From assembly GCA_017380275.1 (NCBI GenBank), contig JAFOEH010000065.1, positions 1 through 6,624 of the forward strand: 6,624 nucleotides of DNA, read 5' to 3'. Shown here in pieces: positions 1 to 6,607 of this stretch. The position numbers were made by a program, and so were the translations under genes. Position 1 is the first letter of the stretch, and every line of letters starts with the position of its first letter. The notes under the pieces were generated by a model that did no database searches, had not been told where the DNA came from, and was given only the letters and a program-made list of their open reading frames with translations. This DNA comes from Alistipes sp. GTDB taxonomy: Bacteria; Bacteroidota; Bacteroidia; Bacteroidales; Rikenellaceae.

Positions 1-414
1 ATTACAATTTATAACATACAGAAAAGCGAAGCTACAAAGATTAAACTGCGAGGGGAAACGATTGTTAAATATTATAAGAAAAAACGTCCAAAAAATTTTA
101 GTTTGTAATGCCACACGCGCATTTTGCGAAAGTAATATAGATAATTTATTGGCAATAGCTACTGATTGTCACTTATAGAGCAGGAGTTTGAAGTATTGAT
201 ACCGACAAGCGTAGTTTTTGAACATAAATTATATTACCTATATTATATAATAGGCAAATCATTCCAAACCTCTCGCTTCTCACAAATATCGGAGCAAATA
301 CAGCTGACGAGTATCAAATATCAACGTTTGCGGATAAATTCATACTGAAATAGGACATAAAATTTATCTTTCACGCAAAAAATTAGTATATTTGCAACCC
401 AAACACAACATAGA
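1..414. other. AT-rich intergenic region, no supported gene
   Basis: This stretch is strongly AT-rich, unlike the GC-richer coding DNA to its right. Open frames here are short; the longest, at 166-348 on the plus strand, needs a TTG start and encodes a composition typical of chance translation of AT-rich DNA. I see no tRNA, rRNA or CRISPR pattern. Small items visible are a weak CCTAT/ATAGG inverted repeat at 237-254 and a tandem 7-mer TATCAA(A/C) at 312-325. It probably holds the upstream control region of the AraC-type gene, whose promoter lies at its right end. Confidence 0.6.
387..394 (+). promoter_or_regulatory. Bacteroidetes -7 promoter element upstream of the AraC-family gene
   Basis: TATATTTG matches the Bacteroidetes primary sigma factor -7 consensus TAnnTTTG. 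It lies 20 bases before the ATG at 415, giving a predicted short leader of roughly 15 bases. No good TTG-type -33 box is seen at the expected distance of about 20 bases, so the promoter may be weak or activator-dependent. The leader has no Shine-Dalgarno sequence, as is common in this phylum. Confidence 0.65.
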
Positions 415-1293
415 ATGGATAACAATATAAAAAACAACGTAACAACTGCACCTGACGGAAGCAGAGCGGGAAAGAGTCCGCTCTTCACCTACATCGATAG
501 TACGGAGTACGACTTGATAATCAACGAGAACAACGTGCCGCGCGTTTTTGGACGTGGTGGAATATTCATCTGTCTCAAGGGAAAGGGTTATGTTACCATC
601 AACGAGCATAAGTATCAGCTATCGCCACGCACGATGTGCATCGCCTTCCCCGGAACGATCATCCAGGAGTTCAAGCGCGAGGAGGGATTCGAGAGCTACA
701 CACTGCGTATCGACACAGAGTTCCTGCGCGATATAAACTTCCCGTCGGCATCGGCCATACATATGATGATGCGCGACAACCCCTGTATGACTCTCTCGCA
801 GGAGCAGTTGGACTCGATACTGCAGGTGTGCCACCTGATGCACGAGCGCGACAAGCGTACAGAGCATCCATTTCACGACCAGATCAATGCACAGCTGCTG
901 ACGCTCCTCTGCTTTGAGCTGGCGGGTGTATATGCCAACGATATGCCTGTAAAGCGTGAGCCCTGCTCGCGTCAGGAGGTGATCTTCCGCAAGTTTCTCT
1001 CGCTGCTGGCCACCGACATCACCATCTCGCGCGAGGTGCAGTATTATGCCGACAAGCTCTGCATCACGCCCAAATATCTGACCATCGTAACACGTCAAAT
1101 GTCGGATCGTAGTGCGGCGACGTGGATCACACACTCGGTGATCATCAACGCCAAGGCCCTGCTCTCGACAACGCAGCTGACCGTTCAGCAGGTGTCAAGC
1201 CGACTGAATTTCCCCAATCCGTCGTTCTTCGGACAGTACTTCCTGCGTCATACGGGTATGACACCCAAGGAGTTCCGCCGATCGAAAATATAA
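415..1293 (+). CDS. AraC-family transcriptional regulator
   Basis: A 292-residue cytoplasmic DNA-binding regulator. The N-terminal part (about residues 25-110) has the short beta-strand pattern of a cupin-like sensing domain, including a glycine-rich turn at 46-49 and the strand segment FICLKGKGYVTI at 51-62. The C-terminal 90 residues form the AraC double helix-turn-helix. The first helix pair is around 205-227 (YYADKLCITPKYLT), and the second around 255-280 ends in the family signature F-G-Q-Y-F-x-R-H-T-G-M-T-P-K-E-F-R. The ATG start sits just behind a TATATTTG promoter element. The stop is 13 bp before the radical SAM gene, so the two are probably co-transcribed. The ligand and target genes cannot be read from the sequence; autoregulation or control of the downstream gene is only a guess. 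Family call is firm, specific role unknown. Confidence 0.93.
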   Translation: MDNNIKNNVTTAPDGSRAGKSPLFTYIDSTEYDLIINENNVPRVFGRGGIFICLKGKGYVTINEHKYQLSPRTMCIAFPGTIIQEFKREEGFESYTLRIDTEFLRDINFPSASAIHMMMRDNPCMTLSQEQLDSILQVCHLMHERDKRTEHPFHDQINAQLLTLLCFELAGVYANDMPVKREPCSRQEVIFRKFLSLLATDITISREVQYYADKLCITPKYLTIVTRQMSDRSAATWITHSVIINAKALLSTTQLTVQQVSSRLNFPNPSFFGQYFLRHTGMTPKEFRRSKI

Positions 1294-1306
1294 ATCACAG
1301 GTTACT

Positions 1307-2077
1307 ATGACTTCACTTTATGACGATATAATCTTCGGTCCCATACGCTCACGTCGTCTGGGGCTGTCGCTGGGCGTTAATCTGCTACCCGTCGAGTCGA
1401 AACTGTGCAGCTTCGACTGCATATACTGCGAATGTGGCTGGAATACCGACCACGTCGGTCGCCGTCGCTTCAACTCGAGAGAGGATGTTCGGGAGATGCT
1501 CGCCGAAGTGTTGCAGCGAATGGTCGCAGAGGGTACACCACCCGATGTAATCACATTTGCGGGCAATGGCGAGCCGACAATGCACCCCGACTTTGAGCTG
1601 ATCATCGACGATACACTCGCGTTGCGTAACAAGCTCTGCCCATCGGCCAAGGTATCGGTACTGAGTAACGCCACGCAGATTCATCGTGAGGATGTGAGGC
1701 GCGCGCTGCGCAAGGTTGATAACAACATCCTGAAGCTCGACTCGGCATTCGACAGCTCGGTGCAGCTCATCAACAAGCCTCAGGGAGTATACACCGTCGA
1801 GCGCACGGTGGAGTTATTAAAGCTCTTCGAGGGGCAATTCATCCTGCAGACGATGTTCCTAAGAGGTGAATACGAAGGCCAGCGGGTGGATAACACCACC
1901 GAGGAGCAGGTCGCAGCGTGGCTCAAGATTGTCGAGCAGATCGCACCGCGTCAGGTGATGATATACTCGCTCGACCGCGATACGCCCTGCCCCACGCTTG
2001 AGAAGGTAGGCCGAGAGGAGCTTTGCCGTATAGCCGAGCGTGTCGAGGCGCTGGGAATAACCTGCTCGGTGGCCTAA
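1307..2077 (+). CDS. Radical SAM protein, COG0731-like
   Basis: A 256-residue soluble iron-sulfur enzyme. The radical SAM cluster motif CxxxCxxC is at C34, C38 and C41 (CSFDCIYC), with an extra cysteine at C43. The SAM-binding glycine-rich segment GNGEPT is at residues 86-91. The N-terminus G-P-I-R-S-R-R-L-G-x-S-L-G-x-N-L-L-P is the signature of the widespread COG0731-type group, often loosely annotated as Fe-S oxidoreductase or as similar to the wyosine tRNA-modifying enzyme TYW1. Bacterial members have no established substrate that I know of, so a tRNA-modification role is not claimed. The ATG at 1307 is the natural start because the N-terminal signature begins ten residues in. It follows the AraC-type gene by 13 bp and likely shares its transcript. 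A separate promoter for dxs begins 4 bp after its stop. Confidence 0.88.
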   Translation: MTSLYDDIIFGPIRSRRLGLSLGVNLLPVESKLCSFDCIYCECGWNTDHVGRRRFNSREDVREMLAEVLQRMVAEGTPPDVITFAGNGEPTMHPDFELIIDDTLALRNKLCPSAKVSVLSNATQIHREDVRRALRKVDNNILKLDSAFDSSVQLINKPQGVYTVERTVELLKLFEGQFILQTMFLRGEYEGQRVDNTTEEQVAAWLKIVEQIAPRQVMIYSLDRDTPCPTLEKVGREELCRIAERVEALGITCSVA

Positions 2078-2080
2078 GAA

Positions 2081-2111
2081 TTGTTTTAGTAGATTTTTAA
2101 GCGTATATTTG
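2081..2111 (+). promoter_or_regulatory. Bacteroidetes-type promoter of dxs
   Basis: A TTG -33 box (TTGTTTT at 2081-2087) is followed, 20 bases after the TTG, by a -7 box TATATTTG at 2104-2111. Both sequence and spacing fit the Bacteroidetes primary sigma factor consensus. The predicted transcription start is near 2117, leaving a leader of about 23 bases before the ATG at 2140, again without a clear Shine-Dalgarno sequence. This is the best-formed promoter in the window and separates dxs from the upstream radical SAM gene. Confidence 0.75.
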
Positions 2112-2139
2112 TGGCCCTAAAAGCGCCCGCAAATAAACT

Positions 2140-4038
2140 ATGAACGATGCAATGCAACATATAGAATACGACCTATTATATCGTGTCAATTCGCCCGCCG
2201 ACCTGAAACGTCTTCAGATCGACGACTTGCCTCGTTATTGCCGCGAGCTGCGTCAATACATCATTGAGGAGTGCTCGAAAAACCCCGGCCACCTGGCCTC
2301 AAGTCTGGGTACGATAGAACTCACCGTGGCCATACACTACGTTTATGACACCCCACACGACAAGCTCGTATGGGATGTCGGCCATCAGGCCTATGCCCAC
2401 AAGATCATTACGGGCCGACGCGACAAATTCCCCACAAACCGTAAGTTGGGCGGTATCAGCGGATTTCCGCGTATGGCCGAAAGCGAGTACGACGCATTCG
2501 GCGCAGGACACTCATCGACCTCAATTTCAGCCGCATACGGCCTTATGAAAGCTGCCGAGTTGCAGGGCGGGGATAATCACGTTGTGGCCGTAATTGGTGA
2601 TGGTGCAATGACGGGAGGCCTGGCCTTCGAGGGATTGAACAACGCGGGAGAGAAGAAGCGCGGCAAGTTGCTGGTAATATTCAACGACAACGAGATGGCC
2701 ATCGATCAGGCTACGGGTGCGCTGGATAGCTATCTCGCGCGAATGTCAACCTCGCGCACATACAATCGCCTCAAGCGTAGCCTGTGGAGCATCCTTTCGC
2801 ACGTCCCGCCCGTGCTGCGATTCTGTCAGAAGGTGGGCAATGCCGTAAAGCAGGGATTGCTGCAGAACAGCAACCTCTTTGAGAGCCTTAACTTCCGCTA
2901 CTTCGGGCAGTTGGATGGCCACGATGTAAAGGAGCTGGTAAGGATGCTATCGGCACTGAAAGATATAGACGAACCGAAGCTACTGCACGTTATAACAACC
3001 AAAGGCAAGGGTTACACCCCCGCCGAGGATAATCAGGCCGTATGGCACGCGCCGGGCCGTTTCAACCCCGAAACGGGCGAGCGAATTCCCTCGAAGAGTA
3101 CAGCGGCACGATATCAGGATGTCTTCGGTGAGACGCTGCTGGAGCTGGCTCGCAGGAATGATAAGATTGTCGGTATCACGCCCGCAATGCCATCGGGCTG
3201 CTCGATGAATATTATGATGCAGGCTATGCCCGAGCGTTGCTTCGATGTGGGCATTGCCGAGGGGCACGCCGTGACATTCTCGGCAGGTCTGGCGGCAGGA
3301 GGTATGCACCCCGTGTGCAACATCTACTCGTCGTTTATGCAGCGTGCCTATGATAATGTGATTCACGATGTTGCATTGCAGAATCTACCCGTGACACTAT
3401 GTATCGACCGCGGAGGATTGGTCGGCGAAGATGGCGCTACGCATCACGGAGCCTTCGACCTGGCCTACTTCTCGTGCATCCCGAATATGATTGTCGCCGC
3501 CCCGATGGACGAGGTGGAGTTACGCAATATGCTCGACACGGCAACCAACACTCACTCGCCATACTCAATTCGCTACCCTCGCGGAGCAGGTGCGGGAACG
3601 GAGTGGCGCGACAGGGAGTTTGAGACAATCCCGACGGGCAAGGGCCGCCGCCTCAAAACGGGCGAGGATCTGGCTATCATCACGATCGGTACGGCCGGAA
3701 ACTTCGCTGCGGAGGCTATTGGTCGCGTGGAGGCCGAGGGCAAGGTGAGCGTTGCTCATTACGACCTCAGATTTGCCAAGCCTCTGGACGAGGAGTTGTT
3801 GCGCGAGGTGGGTGAGAAATTCGATAAAGTGATAACCGTAGAGGATGGTGCTCTGCGCGGTGGCGTAGGTGAGGCTGTAGTGAAGCTACTGAGTGACAAT
3901 GGATATAAGCCTACGGTGCGTACGCTCGGAATTGACGACAGATTCATTGAACACGGTACGCCAACCCAGCTTTACGCTCTATGTGGCTACGACAGCGACG
4001 GCATCGAGAGGGCTATCTACGAAATGATCGAGAAGTGA
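2140..4038 (+). CDS. dxs: 1-deoxy-D-xylulose-5-phosphate synthase
   Basis: This is the thiamine-diphosphate enzyme that condenses pyruvate with glyceraldehyde 3-phosphate, the first step of the cytoplasmic MEP pathway to isoprenoids; its product also feeds thiamine (and often pyridoxal) synthesis. At 632 residues it is the normal length. Visible landmarks are NPGHLASSLGTIE (48-60), WDVGHQAYAHK (78-88), GAGHSSTS (121-128), the diphosphate-binding GDGAMTGG motif (153-160) with N182 closing it, GQLDGHD (256-262), and the catalytic glutamate E374 in GIAEGHAVTFSAG. DRGGLVGEDG (423-432) and YPRG (479-482) belong to the pyrimidine-binding half, and a transketolase C-terminal domain follows. Many Dxs proteins have EQH where this one has EGH; I believe EGH is common in Bacteroidetes. 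ATG 2140 is chosen from promoter distance; an in-frame ATG at 2152 is possible. The stop overlaps the next start as TGATG. Confidence 0.97.
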   Translation: MNDAMQHIEYDLLYRVNSPADLKRLQIDDLPRYCRELRQYIIEECSKNPGHLASSLGTIELTVAIHYVYDTPHDKLVWDVGHQAYAHKIITGRRDKFPTNRKLGGISGFPRMAESEYDAFGAGHSSTSISAAYGLMKAAELQGGDNHVVAVIGDGAMTGGLAFEGLNNAGEKKRGKLLVIFNDNEMAIDQATGALDSYLARMSTSRTYNRLKRSLWSILSHVPPVLRFCQKVGNAVKQGLLQNSNLFESLNFRYFGQLDGHDVKELVRMLSALKDIDEPKLLHVITTKGKGYTPAEDNQAVWHAPGRFNPETGERIPSKSTAARYQDVFGETLLELARRNDKIVGITPAMPSGCSMNIMMQAMPERCFDVGIAEGHAVTFSAGLAAGGMHPVCNIYSSFMQRAYDNVIHDVALQNLPVTLCIDRGGLVGEDGATHHGAFDLAYFSCIPNMIVAAPMDEVELRNMLDTATNTHSPYSIRYPRGAGAGTEWRDREFETIPTGKGRRLKTGEDLAIITIGTAGNFAAEAIGRVEAEGKVSVAHYDLRFAKPLDEELLREVGEKFDKVITVEDGALRGGVGEAVVKLLSDNGYKPTVRTLGIDDRFIEHGTPTQLYALCGYDSDGIERAIYEMIEK

Positions 4039-4910
4039 TGAAGCGAATTTTTATTAGTGCAGTGTTTTCATTGCTTGCCATTGGTGCATCGGCCCAGGGA
4101 GACTCATCGCAAAAATCGGGAGAGAAGATTTTGGGCGAGATGGAGCAGTTTGTGAATGTGGCCGATATTCTGCCCGATGATGTGAGCGTGGAGGGTACCA
4201 CGCAGGGCTTTGCCATACACGGGCGCTACGGTTTCTCGGTGCACGATCGCGGGCAGTGCGTCATCATCGACCTGAAGCGACGCTCGTTTGTCAGCACCTT
4301 TGTGATGGAGGGCAACACGGGCCACTGCAACAATGCCTCGTTCGGCGTGGAGCGATACGACAAGAGTTCGCAATTTCCACTGCTATACGTTACAGAGTGT
4401 CGCGGCGAGAGAGCCTGCTACGTTAATGATGTGTCGCTCACGGGATCGCGTCTGGTGCAGACGATATACTACGATGGCGAGGAGATAACAGGCCCGGCAG
4501 ATTGGTTTGTGGATGCCCGAAGCAAAAGAATCTTCCTCTACTGCACGATAGGTAATCTGCGATGGATCAAAGCGTTCCGTCTGCCAAAACTTGCCGACTC
4601 CGACTCGCGTGGAGAGGTGCATCTTAGACCGGAGGATTCAATCGGATCGCTTCCGGCGGGCGACATCTCAATACCGCAGGGTAGCCACTTGCATTCGCGT
4701 TACATATTCCTGCCGGCAGGCGTTCCGTCTCGCTCTACGGCACTGCACATTACGGATGCGCTCACCGCAGAGCACTACCCTACGCTCGATCTCACACCGA
4801 TGGGCCTCGAGCCCGAGGGTGTGGCTACGCGTCGAGGATGGCTCTACGTCTCGTTCCACACTCCGCGCGACAATCGAGCCAATGTGATCTTCAGAATGAA
4901 GGTCAATTAG
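4038..4910 (+). CDS. Secreted propeller-like protein of unknown function
   Basis: A 290-residue protein with a classic signal peptide: K2-R3, a hydrophobic stretch about 4-16, and a probable signal peptidase I site after A-S-A at 17-19. It should be exported to the periplasm or beyond; there is no lipobox cysteine. The mature part is made of spaced, blade-like beta segments: T-Q-G-F-A-I-H-G-R-Y-G-F-S (55-67), P-L-L-Y-V-T-E (114-120), A-D-W-F-V-D-A-R-S-K-R-I-F-L-Y-C (154-169), G-S-H-L-H-S-R-Y-I-F-L-P (215-226) and L-E-P-E-G-V-A (257-263) followed by W-L-Y-V-S-F-H. This suggests a five- or six-bladed beta-propeller, a fold inference only. The start at 4038 is fixed by the signal peptide and by overlap with the dxs stop (TGATG), implying translational coupling. 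Four cysteines lie between 97 and 169. No function can be assigned from sequence alone. Confidence 0.75.
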   Translation: MKRIFISAVFSLLAIGASAQGDSSQKSGEKILGEMEQFVNVADILPDDVSVEGTTQGFAIHGRYGFSVHDRGQCVIIDLKRRSFVSTFVMEGNTGHCNNASFGVERYDKSSQFPLLYVTECRGERACYVNDVSLTGSRLVQTIYYDGEEITGPADWFVDARSKRIFLYCTIGNLRWIKAFRLPKLADSDSRGEVHLRPEDSIGSLPAGDISIPQGSHLHSRYIFLPAGVPSRSTALHITDALTAEHYPTLDLTPMGLEPEGVATRRGWLYVSFHTPRDNRANVIFRMKVN

Positions 4911-5478
4911 AGATGCGCGAGGAGTCGAAGATCAGATTCTCGGTATTGTAACCTCGGCGATTGGCCAATTCGACTATGTAGTCGAGGGTCGAGCCAGCGA
5001 GCGATGGCGTGCGCGAGAGAATCCACAGAAATCGCGGCGAGCGACTGCCGATGAGCACCCACTCACCATCGGGAGCCATCTCCAAAATATTATAATCCGA
5101 ATAGAAAATCCAGAAAAACGAAACACGCAGTCGGCCTGGCGTAGAGGTAACTTTAGCGCGGCCGATAGCCTCGTGTGGCTCACCTCCGCGATCACCCCGA
5201 TTGACGACCTCGACTGTGCCGTCATCGAGCAGACGATAGTCGGCCGTCACGTTGCGCATACCGCGTTCGAAGCGGTTGTCGAAGCGCGCCACCTCATACC
5301 AACGCCCCATAAATTCGTCCAAATCGAACTTCGCAAAGGTCGAACGATTGATCACGTCGCGCCCCGAATTATAGACACACGCCGCAAGAAACATCAATAG
5401 CAACAGCAACACAATTGACATATGAAACCTGAAACATTTTAACATCTTTTTCACACTCGCTTTCATAACATTTTTCAT
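4903..5478 (-). CDS. Bacterial lipocalin, outer-membrane lipoprotein (Blc-like)
   Basis: A 191-residue (or 180-residue) lipocalin of the Blc/apolipoprotein D type, which binds hydrophobic ligands such as lysophospholipids or fatty acids at the inner face of the outer membrane. A basic N-terminus leads into a hydrophobic stretch (about 20-30) and the lipobox LAAC with the lipidated C34; there is no aspartate at +2, fitting outer-membrane sorting. The lipocalin signature G-R-W-Y-E is at 58-62, followed by V-A-R-F-D-N-R-F-E-R-G, the strand V-T-A-D-Y, and the late conserved S-R-T-P at 155-158. Possible ATG starts are at 5478, 5466 and 5445; the last puts the cysteine at residue 23, the usual lipoprotein spacing, so the true start may be internal to the coordinates given. 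It converges on the propeller-like gene with an 8-bp overlap and diverges from the HD gene. A blc symbol would be a homology label only. Confidence 0.9.
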   Translation of the reverse strand: MKNVMKASVKKMLKCFRFHMSIVLLLLLMFLAACVYNSGRDVINRSTFAKFDLDEFMGRWYEVARFDNRFERGMRNVTADYRLLDDGTVEVVNRGDRGGEPHEAIGRAKVTSTPGRLRVSFFWIFYSDYNILEMAPDGEWVLIGSRSPRFLWILSRTPSLAGSTLDYIVELANRRGYNTENLIFDSSRISN

Positions 5479-5499
5479 ACCAATTTTGAAGATTCTACT

Positions 5500-5507
5500 T
5501 ATCTTTG
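5500..5507 (+). promoter_or_regulatory. Bacteroidetes -7 promoter element upstream of the HD-domain gene
   Basis: TATCTTTG matches the TAnnTTTG consensus and lies 21 bases before the ATG at 5529. A good -33 TTG is not seen at the ideal distance; the T-rich run at 5471-5475 is the nearest candidate. Any -33 contacts would fall at or inside the most upstream lipocalin start codon (5476-5478), so this compact divergent region probably serves both genes. Confidence 0.6.
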
Positions 5508-5528
5508 CCGCTGCAAAAACCTTGCATA

Positions 5529-6167
5529 ATGATACGAGAAGATTTAAGAAGATACATCGAGCAGGAGATCCTGCCCTTATACGATAGTTTCGATCGTGGA
5601 CACCGCCGCGACCACGCCCACCAAGTAATCGAACGCAGTGCCCAGATAGCCGAGGCGTTTGAGGTAGATGCCGAGATGGTATATGCAATTGCGGCGTATC
5701 ACGACACGGGTCTTAGGTTCGGACGCGAGAACCATCACTCCGATTCGGCACGCATCATCCTCGCCGACAAGGAGCTACAACGTTGGTTTACAACGGAACA
5801 GATAGAGACAATTGCTCAGGCTGCGGAGGATCACCGCGCCTCGGCAGCGCGTGCGCCACGCACGATTTATGGCCGTATCGTAGCTGAGGCCGACCGTTTG
5901 ATAATTCCCGAACTGATCATCCGCCGCACGGTACAGTACAGTTTGGCCAACTTCCCCGCGCTCGACCGCGAGGGGCATTGGTTGCGCTCGCAGGAGCATC
6001 TGCACGAGAAATATGACGAAGGGGGTTACCTCAGATTGTGGATCGAGGGCTCGGACAATGCCGAGCGATTGAAGCGGCTGCGAGAGATAATTGCCGACAA
6101 GGAGCAGTTGCGGGAGATTTTTGATAAGATTTTTGATGAAGAGCAGAATAAAAAAGAGCCTGTCTAA
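5529..6167 (+). CDS. HD-domain metal-dependent phosphohydrolase family protein
   Basis: A 212-residue soluble protein with the HD metal-binding pattern: histidine at H29 or H31 in D-H-A-H-Q-V, the H58-D59 doublet in A-A-Y-H-D-T-G, H102 in E-D-H-R-A-S, and D122 in A-E-A-D-R-L. This set of H...HD...H...D residues normally holds one or two divalent metal ions and supports phosphomonoester or phosphodiester hydrolysis on nucleotides or similar substrates. The actual substrate is unknown. The C-terminal third (about 150-212) is charged and probably helical, ending in a lysine/glutamate-rich tail. ATG 5529 is chosen over a TTG at 5505 because the latter overlaps the -7 promoter element and adds only eight unconserved-looking residues. 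The gene is divergent from the lipocalin gene, and its last codons form the left arm of the terminator at 6152-6183. Confidence 0.87.
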   Translation: MIREDLRRYIEQEILPLYDSFDRGHRRDHAHQVIERSAQIAEAFEVDAEMVYAIAAYHDTGLRFGRENHHSDSARIILADKELQRWFTTEQIETIAQAAEDHRASAARAPRTIYGRIVAEADRLIIPELIIRRTVQYSLANFPALDREGHWLRSQEHLHEKYDEGGYLRLWIEGSDNAERLKRLREIIADKEQLREIFDKIFDEEQNKKEPV

Positions 6168-6190
6168 ATAGACAAGCTCTTTTCTTTTAT
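6152..6190 (+). terminator. Intrinsic terminator of the HD-domain gene
   Basis: The stem AAAAGAGC (6152-6159) pairs with GCTCTTTT (6176-6183). After a C/A mismatch it continues as TGTCTA (6161-6166) with TAGACA (6169-6174), enclosing a very small loop. A T-rich run TTTTCTTTT follows. The hairpin begins inside the coding sequence, so the stop codon TAA at 6165-6167 lies in the apex. The A-run on the left makes the structure potentially bidirectional, and it could also stop transcription of the convergent minus-strand gene. Confidence 0.85.
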
Positions 6191-6207
6191 TCTATTTCCA
6201 AAGAAGT

Positions 6208-6317
6208 TGTATAACAAGAGGGATTTTTAGGCCTGCGATGGTCGAGAAACCGCAGCATACTTGGCGTATGTGAGGATTTCAAGAGCGAGCAAAACGACAA
6301 AATCACCTTGTTAGACA
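6208..6317. repeat. Candidate structured intergenic repeat element (about 110 bp)
   Basis: The segment is bounded by imperfect inverted ends: TGTATAACAAG (6208-6218) against CTTGTTAGACA (6307-6317), matching at 10 of 11 positions when one is reversed and complemented. The inner flanks GATTTT (6222-6227) and AAAATC (6299-6304) also pair. Inside are two directly adjacent hairpins: CTGCG (6233-6237) with CGCAG (6251-6255), then CATAC (6256-6260) with GTATG (6266-6270) around TTGGC. The segment fills the gap between two convergent genes and encodes nothing convincing. It resembles the small dispersed intergenic repeats of Bacteroidales genomes from memory, but its copy number cannot be shown from this window. 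Confidence 0.55.
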
Positions 6318-6325
6318 GCTTCAAA

Positions 6326-6607
6326 TTAGCGAACCTTGAACTCGGGATCGGCCATCTGCGGGATAGGCATCGACGCATAGTAACCAGCATCGAACTTCTC
6401 GCGAACAGCCTTGAATGCCTCGATCGTGCGCTCCACATCCTCCAGCGTGTGAGCAGCCGTAGGAATGATTCGCAGGATGATCTCGCCCTTCGGGATAACG
6501 GGATAGATTACGATCGAGCAGAAGATACCGTAGTTCTCGCGCAGATCGACGATAAGGTTGGTACCCTCCTCGTTACCGCCCTTCCGAGTGTAAAGCGAAA
6601 GGTTACT
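6326..6607 (-). CDS. spt: Serine palmitoyltransferase-like PLP enzyme, C-terminal part, 5' side missing or disrupted
   Basis: Read on the minus strand, 6583 to 6326 encodes 85 residues that look like the C-terminus of an alpha-oxoamine synthase (class I/II fold PLP aminotransferase family). It includes G-T-N-L-I-V-D-L-R-E-N-Y-G-I-F-C, then Y-P-V-I-P-K-G-E-I-I-L-R-I-I-P-T-A-A-H-T-L-E-D-V. This matches the Bacteroidales serine palmitoyltransferase type, which condenses serine with an acyl-CoA as the first step of sphingolipid synthesis. Glycine C-acetyltransferase or a BioF-like enzyme is the alternative. The PLP lysine and most of the protein lie outside the window. Upstream of K-G-G-N the expected similarity stops, and an in-frame TAG occurs at 6608-6610, only about 17 bases from the edge. 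Either the assembly is wrong at this end or the gene is interrupted; the coordinates given are the open frame only. Confidence 0.75.
   Translation of the reverse strand, partial: SNLSLYTRKGGNEEGTNLIVDLRENYGIFCSIVIYPVIPKGEIILRIIPTAAHTLEDVERTIEAFKAVREKFDAGYYASMPIPQMADPEFKVR

Noticed and set aside
237..254. CCTAT/ATAGG inverted repeat as a possible operator or terminator
   Set aside because: The stem has only five pairs and is in AT-rich DNA where such matches are expected by chance; no T-run or link to a gene.
312..325. Tandem TATCAA(A/C) 7-mers as an AraC-type binding site
   Set aside because: Two short AT-rich copies about 90 bases before the gene are too little evidence without comparison to related promoters.
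166..348. 60-residue plus-strand open frame in the AT-rich left spacer
   Set aside because: It needs a TTG start, has no promoter or ribosome-binding context, and its composition looks like chance translation of AT-rich DNA.
619..1134. Long minus-strand open frame opposite the AraC-type gene
   Set aside because: It is a shadow of the well-supported plus-strand gene, with no recognisable domain of its own.
3981..4037. Upstream ATG for the propeller-like gene inside dxs
   Set aside because: It would place an arginine-rich stretch before an otherwise perfect signal peptide; the TGATG start at 4038 fits much better.
5479..5688. N-terminal extension of the lipocalin frame upstream of the ATG at 5478
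   Set aside because: It runs antisense through the HD gene start and would bury the lipoprotein signal peptide inside the protein; the lipobox requires a start at 5478 or later.
6187..6438. Minus-strand open frame crossing the repeat and the spt 3' end
   Set aside because: It lies out of frame with the clearly conserved serine palmitoyltransferase-like C-terminus and only arises from overlap with it and the repeat.
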